Origin: Acidimicrobiia bacterium
GTDB lineage: Bacteria; Actinomycetota; Acidimicrobiia; Spongiisociales; ZC4RG35
NCBI GenBank assembly: GCA_012270885.1
Contig: JAAXHN010000073.1
Location: forward strand, 1 to 37,215
DNA length: 37,215 nt
Reading direction: 5' to 3'
The notes beneath the pieces are model-generated. The model did not search any database. It was not told the DNA's origin and saw only the letters and a list, made by a program, of their open reading frames with translations. The position numbers were made by a program, and so were the translations under genes. Below, piece by piece: positions 1-10,537 of the stretch; position 1 is the stretch's first letter; the number at the start of each line of letters is the position of its first letter.

Positions 1-175
1 CAGTCAAAACGGTGGATTCAGGCTTAGGTCGTAGATATTTACGCATTCTTCGCGGACTCCTTACATAGCGTGATTGTTGCGTCGGCGGAAAGGTAGCACC
101 TTCTCTAGGTGTACTTCCCAGGGACGTTGTTGACAGGAGTTGTTTGGTTTGCTGAGGGCCTCCCTGGTTTGATTC

Positions 176-189
176 GTGGGGTACAAGCC
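176..189 (+). repeat. Left inverted repeat of the IS481 element
   Basis: GTGGGGTACAAGCC here pairs with the reverse complement of 1132-1145 (GTGGGTTACAAGTC), with two mismatches. It may be an inner part of a longer, degraded terminal repeat. Confidence 0.5.
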
Positions 190-197
190 TGCGAGTC

Positions 198-205
198 AAA
201 GGAGG
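198..205 (+). promoter_or_regulatory. Ribosome-binding site that fixes the transposase start
   Basis: AAAGGAGG lies six bases before the GTG at 212-214. This makes 212 a much better start than the upstream in-frame GTG at 176, which has no such site and lies inside the terminal repeat. Confidence 0.6.
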
Positions 206-211
206 CCCTCT

Positions 212-1166
212 GTGGGTACTAACTGTAGGAAGTTGACACCGTACGGACGGCGGTTGTTGGTGGATCGGATCCTGGTGAACCGATGGCCGGTGGCCCGCGC
301 TGCCGAAGCGATGGGGGTGTCCCGCCAGACCGCCTATCGGTGGCTGCGGCGGTGGCAAGAGGAAGGAGAAGCCGGCCTCCAGGATCGTTCGTCGCGTCCT
401 CACTCCAGTCCCAACCAGGTATCTTCGGAGACCGAGAAAGCCATTGTGGTGGATCGGATCACCGAAAGAGAAGGTCCTCATTTGATGGCCGGGCGCCTGG
501 GGATACCCCGTTCGACTATCTACCGGGTGCTGGTCAGCCGGGGTTTGTCCCGTCTGTCTGATCTGGACCGCACCAGCGGTGTCCCGATCCGTTATGTTCG
601 GGACTGCCCGGGTGAACTGGTGCATGTGGACATCAAGAAACTGGGCAGAATCCCAGACGGGGGCGGGTGGAGGGTCCTGGGCCGAGGACAAGCCGGTTCC
701 CGCCAGAAAGTGGGATACGAGATGTGTGCATTCGATGGTCGACGACCACACCCGGGTGGCCTATTCGGAAGTATTGGACTCCCAGGATGCCCAAGCCTGT
801 GCCGGGTTCATGCTCCGCCCTGCTCGTTGGTTCGCCACCTCGGGGTATCGCATCGACCGAGTGATGACCGACAACGCCTGGGCCTACAAACACAGCCGGG
901 CTTTCGCCGATGCCCTATCAGAGATCGGCGCCGCTCATAAACTGATCCGTCCTTACCGTCCCCAAACCAATGGGAAGGTGGAACGCTTCCACCAGACCCT
1001 CCTCGGGGGATGGGCATACAAACGCCCCTACACGACCAACCACCAACGCCGCCGAGCCCTCACCACCTTCCTCCGCACCTACAATCACCACCGACCCCAC
1101 AGCTCACTCGGAGACCAACCACCCATCACCCGACTTGTAACCCACCTCTGTGGGAAGGACACCTAG
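212..1166 (+). pseudogene. IS481-family transposase, frameshifted
   Basis: This is a DDE transposase in two frames. The first part (from GTG 212) has an N-terminal helix-turn-helix around residues 15-50 and a second one around 75-115, then the start of the integrase core with the first catalytic Asp in VHVDIKKLG (about residue 140). After VGYE (ending at base 721) the frame is lost. The second part resumes near base 726 with VHSMVDDHTR and carries the second Asp in MTDNAW and the Glu in NGKVERF, followed by the family's C-terminal NHHRPHSSLG region. Dropping one base around 722-726 (for example the T at 725) restores a continuous protein. IS481 transposases are normally one uninterrupted ORF, so I read this as an inactivating insertion or a sequencing error, not programmed frameshifting. 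Confidence 0.8.
1132..1145 (+). repeat. Right inverted repeat of the IS481 element
   Basis: This is the partner of the repeat at 176-189. It lies within the last codons of the transposase, with the stop codon 19 bases further on. Confidence 0.5.
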
Positions 1167-1195
1167 CCGGATCTCCCTCAACTAACCTAAAACCC

Positions 1196-2170
1196 GTGAG
1201 AGCCGTAGTCTGCACCACCTGGGATGGTCCGGCCGGCCTGGTAGCCCGCGATGTCCCCGATCCGACGCCCGGCCCCGGGCAGGTCCAGATCGCTCTCGGC
1301 GGATCAGGGCTGAACTTCGCCGACATCCTGGTGGTGTCGGGGCTCTATCAGGTAAAGCCCGACCTCCCCTTCATTCCCGGTTTCGAGGGAGCGGGAACGG
1401 TGACTGAGATCGGTCCCGGCGTCGATTCGGTGAGCGTGGGAGACCGCCTGGTGCTGTTTGCCGGGATAGGGTGTTTTGCCGAGAAGGTGGTGGCCGACGT
1501 CTCAGTCACCGCGCCGGCCCCCGACAATTTGACCGACATGGAGGCGGCGGTCTTCATGACCGCTTACGGTACCTCCTATCACGCATTGGTGGACCGTGCC
1601 GCCGTGTCGGAGGGTGAGACGGTGGTGGTGCTGGGGGCAGCCGGAGGAGTGGGAATCGCGGCCGTGGAGATCGCCAAGCTGCTGGGATGCCGGGTGGCGG
1701 CGGCGGTGTCCTCTGAGAGGAAAGCGGAGTTCGTCCTCGAGCGAGGGGCGGATGTCGCCATCCGCTACGACCGCGAAGACCTCCGGGCCGCAATCCGCGA
1801 GTTCACCGACGGCGAGGGGGCCGATGTGGTCTACGATCCGGTCGGCGGTTCGGTCACCGAGACCTGCTTCCGCTCCCTGCGCTGGAACGGGCGCTTGCTA
1901 GTGGTGGGCTTCGCGGCCGGAAAGATCCCCCGCCTGCCCCTCAACCTGGCCCTCCTGAAGTCGGCCTCGGCGGTGGGAGTGTTCTGGGGCGACTTCGTCG
2001 TACGCTATCCCGAGGAAAACCGCGCCAATCTCGTCAAGCTCAAGGAATGGTGCGAGCAGGGCTTGATCCACCCCCATGTGGACCGGATCTTCTCATTCGA
2101 CGAGACGCCTGCCGCCATGACTTACCTGGCAGAACGCCAGGTACTGGGAAGGGTCTGCCTGGTTCCCTAA
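1196..2170 (+). CDS. Zinc-independent medium-chain dehydrogenase (NADPH:quinone oxidoreductase-like)
   Basis: A 324-residue protein of the quinone oxidoreductase branch of the medium-chain dehydrogenase/reductase superfamily, predicted to use NAD(P)H to reduce quinones or enones in the cytoplasm. It has the GroES-like N-terminal fold (GLNFADIL near residue 40, PGFEGAGTV near 61) and a Rossmann fold with AAGGVG at 148-153. The catalytic zinc cysteines of alcohol dehydrogenases are absent. The start is GTG at 1196, where the typical N-terminus (RAVVC...) begins. The frame stays open further upstream but only runs through the IS. No Shine-Dalgarno is visible, so the mRNA may be leaderless. The IS transposase stop is only 29 bases upstream, so the native promoter may have been lost or replaced. 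Substrate cannot be told from sequence. Confidence 0.85.
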   Translation: MRAVVCTTWDGPAGLVARDVPDPTPGPGQVQIALGGSGLNFADILVVSGLYQVKPDLPFIPGFEGAGTVTEIGPGVDSVSVGDRLVLFAGIGCFAEKVVADVSVTAPAPDNLTDMEAAVFMTAYGTSYHALVDRAAVSEGETVVVLGAAGGVGIAAVEIAKLLGCRVAAAVSSERKAEFVLERGADVAIRYDREDLRAAIREFTDGEGADVVYDPVGGSVTETCFRSLRWNGRLLVVGFAAGKIPRLPLNLALLKSASAVGVFWGDFVVRYPEENRANLVKLKEWCEQGLIHPHVDRIFSFDETPAAMTYLAERQVLGRVCLVP

Positions 2171-2457
2171 CCAAGTTGCCCGGCACCTGTCCCGGTCGGG
2201 AATAGTTCGTAAAAGCGGCAGCCAAGTCGCGAAAAGCATGCGCTGATCATGGGCGATTCGTGACCCGGTTACTACCTCTAATGGATTCCGCGACCCGGTG
2301 AGCTCTGTGTCCGGGCCGGAGGCCCTTTCCAGCTTCCTACATCATGGCCGGGGGATAAGACCCGAATCAACCCGTAACTCGGGTAACGTTTCCCAACCTT
2401 CCGCAATCTCCTCGAGACGCGGCCCCGCCGGCGATCGGCCCTTCCGCCCTGGCTCTT
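2171..2457. other. Convergent intergenic region without a recognised gene
   Basis: This 287-base gap lies between the plus-strand oxidoreductase and the end of the minus-strand ATP synthase operon. It contains two small hairpins, GGGCC-GGA-GGCCC at 2313-2325 and ACCCG-taact-CGGGT at 2370-2384. Neither is followed by a clear T-run in either direction, so I cannot name a terminator. No coding region is convincing on either strand. Confidence 0.5.
2255..2299 (+). repeat. Direct repeat pair of about 15 bases
   Basis: GATTCGTGACCCGGT at 2255-2269 and GATTCCGCGACCCGGT at 2284-2299 are near-identical copies about 30 bases apart. The role is unknown; they could be remnants of a binding site or chance. 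Confidence 0.4.
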
Positions 2458-2793
2458 CTACCCTTCGAAGTCGAGAGGGTCGCCCTCGCCGAGCCTCAGT
2501 GCCTCCTCTGCGGCCTCGGCGCGGTCGCCGGCGGTGATCCGGGCCCGGTCGGTGAGCAGCGTCACACGGTTCTCCACCACCTGCATGAACCCTCCGTGGA
2601 CGGCAATGGTGGTCCGCTGATCGCCGTCGTGGTCGATGAGCACGGGACCCGCCGACAGGGCGGCCATCAGGGGCTCGTGCCCGGCCAGGATCCCGATCTC
2701 GCCCTCGGTGGTGCGAGCCACCACGAATTCGGCCTCGCCCGACCATAGGGTCCCTTCCGGCGAGACCACGTCGACACTGAAGGGACGGGCCAC
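2458..2793 (-). CDS. atpC: ATP synthase F1 subunit epsilon, short form
   Basis: A 111-residue epsilon subunit of the F1 central stalk, which couples rotation of the gamma/c-ring rotor and can inhibit hydrolysis. The N-terminal beta-sandwich is complete (SPEGTLWSGEA near residue 11, GEIGILAGHEPL near 31, VHGGFMQV near 65). After about residue 80 only one short helix remains (DRARITAGDRAEAAEEALRL) before an acidic end. Actinobacterial homologues usually have about 120-125 residues and E. coli 138, so the second C-terminal helix seems to be missing. The GTG start follows the atpD stop by two bases, and it is the last gene of the operon. The frame after the stop does not continue the family's C-terminus, so a simple frameshift is not evident. 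Confidence 0.93.
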   Translation of the reverse strand: MARPFSVDVVSPEGTLWSGEAEFVVARTTEGEIGILAGHEPLMAALSAGPVLIDHDGDQRTTIAVHGGFMQVVENRVTLLTDRARITAGDRAEAAEEALRLGEGDPLDFEG

Positions 2794-2795
2794 GG

Positions 2796-5126
<2,331 letters not shown>

Positions 5127-6644
5127 TCAGTCTCCTGTGCGGAATCTCTCCGCGAACTCCTTCAGGACCGCGTTGAGAGTCTCGATGTCGGGAAGCGAAC
5201 CGGTTTCGACGATGGAGCGCAGAAGGTGTCCGTGCCGCCGCCGCATGTACTCGGTCAGTTCTTCCTCGAACCTGGAGATCTCTGAAACCGGCGTCTCGTC
5301 CATGTATCCGTTGGTCACCGCGTACAGGGAGACCACCTGTTCCTCCACCGGGAAGGGACGGAACTGGGGCTGCTTGAGCACTTCGACCACCCGGGCGCCC
5401 CGCTCCAACTGGGCCTGCGAGGCGGAATCAAGTTCCGATCCGAACTGGGCGAAGGCCTCCAACTCCCGGTACTGGGCGAGATTGATCCGGATGGGACCCG
5501 CCACTTTCTTCATGGCGCTCAACTGGGCGGCGCCCCCCACCCGGGACACCGAGATACCGGCGTTAATGGCCGGCCGGACCCCCGAATAGAAGAGGTCGGT
5601 CTCCAAATAGATCTGCCCGTCGGTGATGGAAATCACGTTGGTGGGAATGAAGGCCGAGACATCCCCCGCCTTGGTCTCCACGATGGGGAGTCCGGTCATC
5701 GACCCCCCGCCCAACTCGTCGGACAGCTTGGCGCAACGCTCCAGGAGCCGGCTGTGCAGGTAGAAAACGTCGCCCGGGTAGGCCTCCCGGCCGGGAGGAC
5801 GACGCAGCAGGAGAGCGATCTCCCGGTAGGCCACCGCCTGCTTGGAGAGGTCGTCGAAGATCACCAGGGAATGCTCCCCGTTGTACATCCAGTACTGGCC
5901 GATGGCCGACCCTGCGTAGGGCGCGTACATCTGAAGAGCCGGTGGCGCGGCGGCCGAGGCGTTCACCACCACCGTGTAGTCCATGGCGCCGTGCTCGATG
6001 AGAGAGGCCACCACCTCGGCTACCGTGGAGGCCTTTTGCCCTATCGCCACATAGACGCACTTGACCCCTTCGGCCTTCTGGTTGATGATCGTGTCCACCA
6101 CCAGGGCCGTCTTTCCGGTCTGGCGGTCGCCGATGATCAGTTCCCGTTGCCCGCGTCCCACCGGGGTCATGGCGTCGATGGCCTTGATCCCGGTCTGGAG
6201 AGGCTCGTGAACAGGCCGACGCTGCACCACCGTGGGAGCCTGCACCTCCAGGCGCCTGCGGGCGGTGGTGGTGATCGGCCCCTTGCCGTCGATGGGATTC
6301 CCCAGCGGATCGATCACCCGGCCCAGCAAGTCGTCTCCCACGCCGATCTCCAGCACCCGGCTGGTCTGGCGCACCGGATCGCCCTCCTCCACGTGGTTCG
6401 AGTCTCCCATCATCACCGTGCCGATCGAGTCCTCGTCCAGGTCCAGCACCACTCCCAACAACCCTCCCTCGAATTCCAAGAGCTCCGAGGACATGGCCAG
6501 CGGAAGGCCCTTCACCCTGGCCACACCGTCGGCTATGGAAGAGACATAACCCACCGTCTCCCGGGAGATGGAAGGACTCCAATCCTCCAGGCTCTTTCGG
6601 AGCGCCTCGGTTATGTCGTGGGCGGTGATAGTCATCTCTGCCAT
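5127..6644 (-). CDS. atpA: ATP synthase F1 subunit alpha
   Basis: The 505-residue non-catalytic nucleotide-binding subunit that alternates with beta in the F1 hexamer. The Walker A motif GDRQTGKT is at 172-179, and the alpha signature [17 protein letters not shown] lies in the second half. The N-terminal 25 residues ([13 protein letters not shown]) form the helix that binds the delta subunit. The ATG start is preceded by AAGGAG at good spacing. It sits between atpH and atpG in the standard order. Confidence 0.98.
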   Translation of the reverse strand: MAEMTITAHDITEALRKSLEDWSPSISRETVGYVSSIADGVARVKGLPLAMSSELLEFEGGLLGVVLDLDEDSIGTVMMGDSNHVEEGDPVRQTSRVLEIGVGDDLLGRVIDPLGNPIDGKGPITTTARRRLEVQAPTVVQRRPVHEPLQTGIKAIDAMTPVGRGQRELIIGDRQTGKTALVVDTIINQKAEGVKCVYVAIGQKASTVAEVVASLIEHGAMDYTVVVNASAAAPPALQMYAPYAGSAIGQYWMYNGEHSLVIFDDLSKQAVAYREIALLLRRPPGREAYPGDVFYLHSRLLERCAKLSDELGGGSMTGLPIVETKAGDVSAFIPTNVISITDGQIYLETDLFYSGVRPAINAGISVSRVGGAAQLSAMKKVAGPIRINLAQYRELEAFAQFGSELDSASQAQLERGARVVEVLKQPQFRPFPVEEQVVSLYAVTNGYMDETPVSEISRFEEELTEYMRRRHGHLLRSIVETGSLPDIETLNAVLKEFAERFRTGD

Positions 6645-6662
6645 TGACTACTCCTTAGGTAT

Positions 6663-7196
6663 TCAAACTTCAGCCAGCAACGTGCGTACCTGGTTCATCC
6701 GGGACCGGACCGTCCCGTCCACCACCAGGTCTCCCACCCGGGCCACCAGTCCCCCCAGCACTTCGGGGTCGATCACGGCCCGCACCTCGACCGGATGCCC
6801 CACCACACCCGAAAGAACTCCCTCCAGGCGCTCGATGGTCTCGGGGCCCAGGGGAACGGCCGAGCGCACTTCGGCGATCTGCCGTCCCCGGGACAGGGCC
6901 GCCTTCTCCGCCAGGCGGTCGGCGATCTCCACCAGGTCGGTAAGCCGCCCCATGCGGATCAGAAGGCCCACCGCTTCCCGTGTCACGGGCGAAGCCCGAC
7001 CCGAGAGGAGTTCGGAGACCAGAGTATCGAGGCGGTCTGCGGGAACGCGTGGATCGGAGAGAGCGTCGGTCAACTCCGAGGAGCCTTCCACCGCCCGAGC
7101 CAGAGCGTAGAGATCGCCCTCTACCCGCTCCAGCTGCCCCTCGGCGACACCCAACCCGAACAGGGCGTCCGCGTAGCCCTCCGTAACGTCGCTCAT
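6663..7196 (-). CDS. atpH: ATP synthase F1 subunit delta
   Basis: A 177-residue delta subunit, part of the peripheral stator stalk that holds the alpha/beta hexamer to subunit b. The N-terminal helical domain starts EGYADALFGLGVAEGQL, and the C-terminal domain has the family segment VEVRAVIDPEVLGGLVARVG and ends in a short helix. The ATG overlaps the atpF stop (ATGA), so translation is probably coupled to subunit b. This is the ordinary delta form and not the long b-delta fusion seen in mycobacteria, where subunit b2 is fused to delta. Confidence 0.96.
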   Translation of the reverse strand: MSDVTEGYADALFGLGVAEGQLERVEGDLYALARAVEGSSELTDALSDPRVPADRLDTLVSELLSGRASPVTREAVGLLIRMGRLTDLVEIADRLAEKAALSRGRQIAEVRSAVPLGPETIERLEGVLSGVVGHPVEVRAVIDPEVLGGLVARVGDLVVDGTVRSRMNQVRTLLAEV

Positions 7197-7741
7197 TCGG
7201 CCGTTTCTCTCTCCAGTTCTCGGATGTAGCGTTCCACCAACTCCTGATGCCCGGAGGCATCGATCCGGGTTCCCACTACCTTCTCGGCGATATCCAGGGA
7301 AAGGGAGGTTATCTCTTGACGCGCCTCTTCCAGGACCCGGGCGCGCTCCGACTCCGCCTCGGCGCGAGCCCGCTCGGTTATCTGGACGGCCTCGGCCTCG
7401 GCGCGGTCGATGATCTCCTGTCGCAGGCTCTCGGCGTCCGACCGGGCCGATTCCATTATCTGGTCCGCCCTCTGGACACCCTCGTCCAGTCGACGCTGGT
7501 AGTCATCACGCAAGCGCTCCGCCGCTCCCTTCGCATCCTCGGCTTCCTCCAGTTGGGAGACCACCGCGGCCTGGCGATCCCCCAGGGCGCGGTCCAGCGC
7601 CGGCATGGCAAACTTCCAGACCAGAAAGACGATGACGACGAAGCTCACCGCTCCCCAAATCAGTTCGGATACGTCGGGGAGAATCAGGAACAGGCCCGAC
7701 TTCTCCTCCTCGGCAGCCAGAATGAGGAGATCCGGCGCCAT
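7193..7741 (-). CDS. atpF: ATP synthase F0 subunit b
   Basis: A 182-residue stator subunit. One N-terminal membrane helix (residues about 27-48, WGAVSFVVIVFLVWKFAMPAL) is followed by a long charged coiled coil rich in Glu, Arg and Ala that reaches up to F1. The start is ATG at 7741: it follows the atpE stop by one base and has GGAGG seven bases upstream. A longer frame to 7795 runs into atpE and is unlikely to be used. The end overlaps atpH by four bases. Confidence 0.96.
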   Translation of the reverse strand: MAPDLLILAAEEEKSGLFLILPDVSELIWGAVSFVVIVFLVWKFAMPALDRALGDRQAAVVSQLEEAEDAKGAAERLRDDYQRRLDEGVQRADQIMESARSDAESLRQEIIDRAEAEAVQITERARAEAESERARVLEEARQEITSLSLDIAEKVVGTRIDASGHQELVERYIRELERETAE

Positions 7742-7742
7742 C

Positions 7743-8006
<264 letters not shown>

Positions 8007-8777
8007 TCAATGCTCCACATTGATGGAGCTCTCAATGTAGACAGCAGTCAACAAAGTGAAAATAAATGCCTGCAGCACCGCCACGAATATCTCGAAGGCG
8101 GTGATCACGATCGCGAACGCCAGGGGTATAGCGAACGCCACCACCTTGGGCTCAAACACGAAGTAGGAGGCGGTGGTCAGGAAGAACACGGCGAGCATGA
8201 TGTGCCCGGCGATCATGTTGGCAAAGAGTCGGACAGCCAGGCTGATGGGGCGGATCAGGAAAGTGGAGAGCAACTCGATGGGAATCACCAGGACCAGGAG
8301 GGCCTTGGGCACTCCCGGCGGAATCAGTGAGTGCTTTATGTAGCTCAATCCGTGTTTCTTCAGCCCCACAAACACAAACGTCACCCACACCAGTCCGGCC
8401 AGGAGGGCGGGAATCGCCATTCGGGAGGTCACCGGAAAGTGGATCAGGGGGGTGATCTCGAAGAGATTGAGGAACAACAGCCAGAAGAACATGGGGATCA
8501 ACAGCCACTCGTACTTGGCCGACTCGGGCCCGATGGTGTCGCGGGCTATGCCGTTGCGGACAAAATTGACCAAGGTCTCCACCACCACGCCCATTTTGGA
8601 GGGGACCACCCGGGGCGTTCTGACCGGAAGATACAAGAAGAGGAAGGTGGCAAGGGTGGCCAGAAACATCAACAGCACCACCCGATTGATCCCGAAAGGC
8701 AGGACCGCCGGCCAGTCGAAGAGGTGGTTGACGTTGCTCGGCACCTCCACTACCTGCGCCAGGACTGGAACGGTCAT
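8007..8777 (-). CDS. atpB: ATP synthase F0 subunit a
   Basis: A 256-residue polytopic membrane protein that forms the two proton half-channels against the c-ring. The essential arginine is Arg183 in ISLAVRLFANMIAGH. Further family signs are FLNLFEITPLI near residue 102 and the C-terminal helix with AFEIFVAVLQAFIF. It shows about five or six hydrophobic helices. The ATG overlaps the stop of the preceding subunit I-like gene (ATGA), and the stop is 30 bases before the atpE start. Confidence 0.97.
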   Translation of the reverse strand: MTVPVLAQVVEVPSNVNHLFDWPAVLPFGINRVVLLMFLATLATFLFLYLPVRTPRVVPSKMGVVVETLVNFVRNGIARDTIGPESAKYEWLLIPMFFWLLFLNLFEITPLIHFPVTSRMAIPALLAGLVWVTFVFVGLKKHGLSYIKHSLIPPGVPKALLVLVIPIELLSTFLIRPISLAVRLFANMIAGHIMLAVFFLTTASYFVFEPKVVAFAIPLAFAIVITAFEIFVAVLQAFIFTLLTAVYIESSINVEH

Positions 8778-9145
8778 CCGGTGGCCACCTGTCTACGCGC
8801 CTCGGAAGTCAGAGAACCCAGCCATGCCGTGCCTACCCCGAGAAAGATTCCGTACAGGTGGGCGTCCCAGAGGCTCACCGCAGCCCAGACCAGGAGGGTG
8901 ATGATCACCAGCCTTACCACGAATCCGCCAAAGGCGACCGCTCCCAGGGTGAGGTACGAGCGGCGGGCCGCCCGCGACAGGGCCCAACCGGTCACAGCAA
9001 AGGAGCCGGCGGCCGCCAGGGACCCCATCACGGCCCAGAAGCCGGCGGCGGGAGTCCACAGCGCCCAGGAAACCACTCCGGTCAGGGGAGCCAACCAAAC
9101 AGCCCGCCGCGCCAAGCGGCGGCCTATCAAGGCTTCTATGTCCAA
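8774..9145 (-). CDS. ATP synthase subunit I-like membrane protein
   Basis: A 123-residue protein with four predicted membrane helices (about residues 18-33, 36-55, 66-88 and 92-112) separated by short basic loops such as SRAARRS. Sequence similarity in this family is low. Position decides the call: it is directly upstream of atpB, overlapping it by four bases, which is where AtpI is found. AtpI is thought to help assemble the c-ring and is not part of the finished enzyme. The start is TTG, supported by GGAGGAG seven bases upstream. It follows glyA by 35 bases, so glyA may share the transcript. Confidence 0.7.
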   Translation of the reverse strand: MDIEALIGRRLARRAVWLAPLTGVVSWALWTPAAGFWAVMGSLAAAGSFAVTGWALSRAARRSYLTLGAVAFGGFVVRLVIITLLVWAAVSLWDAHLYGIFLGVGTAWLGSLTSEARRQVATG

Positions 9146-9180
9146 ACCCGCTCCTCCGGTATTGATGAACTACCCAAAGG

Positions 9181-10461
9181 TTATCCCGTCCCGCCGTATC
9201 CCCGAAAATGGGCGGGGTAGGGAGTGAAGGAGGCGGCCAACTCCGCCACCCTACCGGCAACATCGGCCCGCACGGATTCGTCGCCACGTCCCCGGAGGGC
9301 CTCCACGATCAGGGATCCCACCTGCCTTGCCTCCGGTTCGGTCATGCCCTGGGACGTCATGGCGGGAGTCCCGATCCGAAGTCCCGACGCCCGGTAGGGC
9401 GGCCGGGGATCGAAGGGGATGGTGTTGAAATTGAGCGTGATTCCCAGCTCGTCGAGCAGCCGGGCGGCGGTCCTTCCGGTCAGGTCTTCTGAGACCGAGC
9501 GCAGATCGATCAGGAACAGATGGTTGTCGGTGCCGCCCGAGACCACCCGGGCGCCTGCCTCCTGCACAGCGGCCGCCATCGTAGAGGCATTGGCCACCAC
9601 CTGGGCTGCGTATGCGCGAAACTCGGGCGTCGACGCCTCCAGGAAGCAGACCGCCTTGGCCGCCACCTGGTTGATGAGCGGCCCGCCCTGGGCGTTGGGG
9701 AACACCGCCTTGTTGATGGCGGTGGCATACTCCTCCCTGGCCAGCGCCAGGCCGCCGCGGGGCCCTCGTAGGGCCTTGTGGGTTGTGCCGGTGACGATGT
9801 CGGCGAAGGGAACCGGGTTGGGGAAGGCCCTGCCGGCCACCAATCCGATGAAGTGGGCGGCGTCCACCATGAAGACGGCCTCCACCTCATCGGCGATCTT
9901 CCGGAATCCCTCGTAGTCGAGGCGTCTGGAGTAGGCCGAGTAGCCCGCCAGGAGGATCTTGGGGCGGTGCTCGAGCGCCAGCGTCCTCACCTGGTCCATA
10001 TCAACGAGTTCGGTGCTGGGGTCCACGCCGTACGCCGCGAAGTCGTAGTAGAGGCCCGAGAAGTTGACCGGCGACCCGTGGGTGAGATGGCCCCCCTGGT
10101 CGAGCCGCATCCCGAGGACCGTGTCACCCGGGCTCAGCAGCGAGAAGTAGACACTCATGTTGGCCTGCGCCCCCGAATGGGGTTGAACGTTGGCGCTGGC
10201 CGCCCCGAACAGCGACTTGGCCCGCTCTATCGCTAGGGTTTCTATCTCGTCCACCACGGCACAGCCTTCGTAGTAGCGGCGGCCCGGGTAGCCCTCCGCG
10301 TATTTGTTGGTGAATACGGAACCTGAGGCGGCCATCACCGCTGGGGACGCGAAATTCTCCGAGGCGATCAGGTGAATGTGACTGTTTTGTCTCTCCACGT
10401 CACGGCGGATCAAACCGGCGGTGGCGGGATCCACCTCGGAGAGGGGACGCATATCAATCAT
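9181..10461 (-). CDS. glyA: Serine hydroxymethyltransferase
   Basis: A 426-residue PLP enzyme that interconverts serine and glycine and loads tetrahydrofolate with a one-carbon unit. The PLP lysine is Lys229 in TGTTHKALRGPRGG. Substrate and cofactor regions are clear: LIASENF (31-37), YAEGYPGRRYY (54-64), GGHLTHGSPVNFSG (123-136). Several normally fixed positions differ: TTTTHKT reads TGTTHKA, the ITxNKN motif reads ITLNFN, and the late TSGIR and TTRG motifs read ASGLR and TSQG. The ATG start has GGAAGGA at seven bases. It sits just upstream of the ATP synthase operon in the same direction, 76 bases after cdd. Confidence 0.93.
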   Translation of the reverse strand: MIDMRPLSEVDPATAGLIRRDVERQNSHIHLIASENFASPAVMAASGSVFTNKYAEGYPGRRYYEGCAVVDEIETLAIERAKSLFGAASANVQPHSGAQANMSVYFSLLSPGDTVLGMRLDQGGHLTHGSPVNFSGLYYDFAAYGVDPSTELVDMDQVRTLALEHRPKILLAGYSAYSRRLDYEGFRKIADEVEAVFMVDAAHFIGLVAGRAFPNPVPFADIVTGTTHKALRGPRGGLALAREEYATAINKAVFPNAQGGPLINQVAAKAVCFLEASTPEFRAYAAQVVANASTMAAAVQEAGARVVSGGTDNHLFLIDLRSVSEDLTGRTAARLLDELGITLNFNTIPFDPRPPYRASGLRIGTPAMTSQGMTEPEARQVGSLIVEALRGRGDESVRADVAGRVAELAASFTPYPAHFRGYGGTG

Positions 10462-10537
10462 GTGGGGTCCTTCCGGTGAGGGTGCCCACCCTGTTCGGGC
10501 GCGGTGACCCGGAAAAGTCTACTCCCCCGGCGTCTTG

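Larger units (their letters stand above)
154..210 (+). promoter_or_regulatory. Hairpin that sequesters the transposase Shine-Dalgarno
   Basis: GAGGGCCTCC at 154-163 plus TTTGA at 168-172 is the reverse complement of 196-210, apart from a four-base bulge (ctgg, 164-167). The 15-pair stem contains the ribosome-binding sequence AAAGGAGG at 198-205. RNA that enters from outside would fold the site away, while a transcript starting inside the stem would leave it free. IS10 and IS50 are known to limit transposase made from read-through RNA in this way. The pairing is seen directly; the function is inferred. Confidence 0.55.
154..1166 (+). mobile_element. IS481-family insertion sequence (degenerate copy)
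   Basis: The element is defined by an IS481-type DDE transposase read left to right and by a short inverted repeat at 176-189 and 1132-1145 (12 of 14 bases match). As in many one-ORF elements, the right repeat lies inside the 3' end of the transposase gene. The outer ends are not certain: the sequence outside the 14-base repeats matches poorly, and I could not identify a target-site duplication, so the limits given are approximate. The copy is probably inactive because the transposase frame is broken. The flank at 1-153 is visibly less GC-rich than the rest and shows no gene I recognise. Confidence 0.75.

Noticed and set aside
1-153. Possible gene, attachment site or array in the left flank
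   Set aside because: There is no open frame of note, no tandem repeat and only a five-pair hairpin (CACCT/AGGTG near 98-112); the TTGACA at 130 has no matching -10.
283-561. Second open frame over the transposase N-terminus
   Set aside because: It is a shadow frame: the IS481 helix-turn-helix and core motifs are in the other frame.
1010-1195. Upstream extension of the oxidoreductase frame into the IS
   Set aside because: The extension translates IS sequence into Pro/His-rich text; the typical family N-terminus begins at the GTG at 1196.
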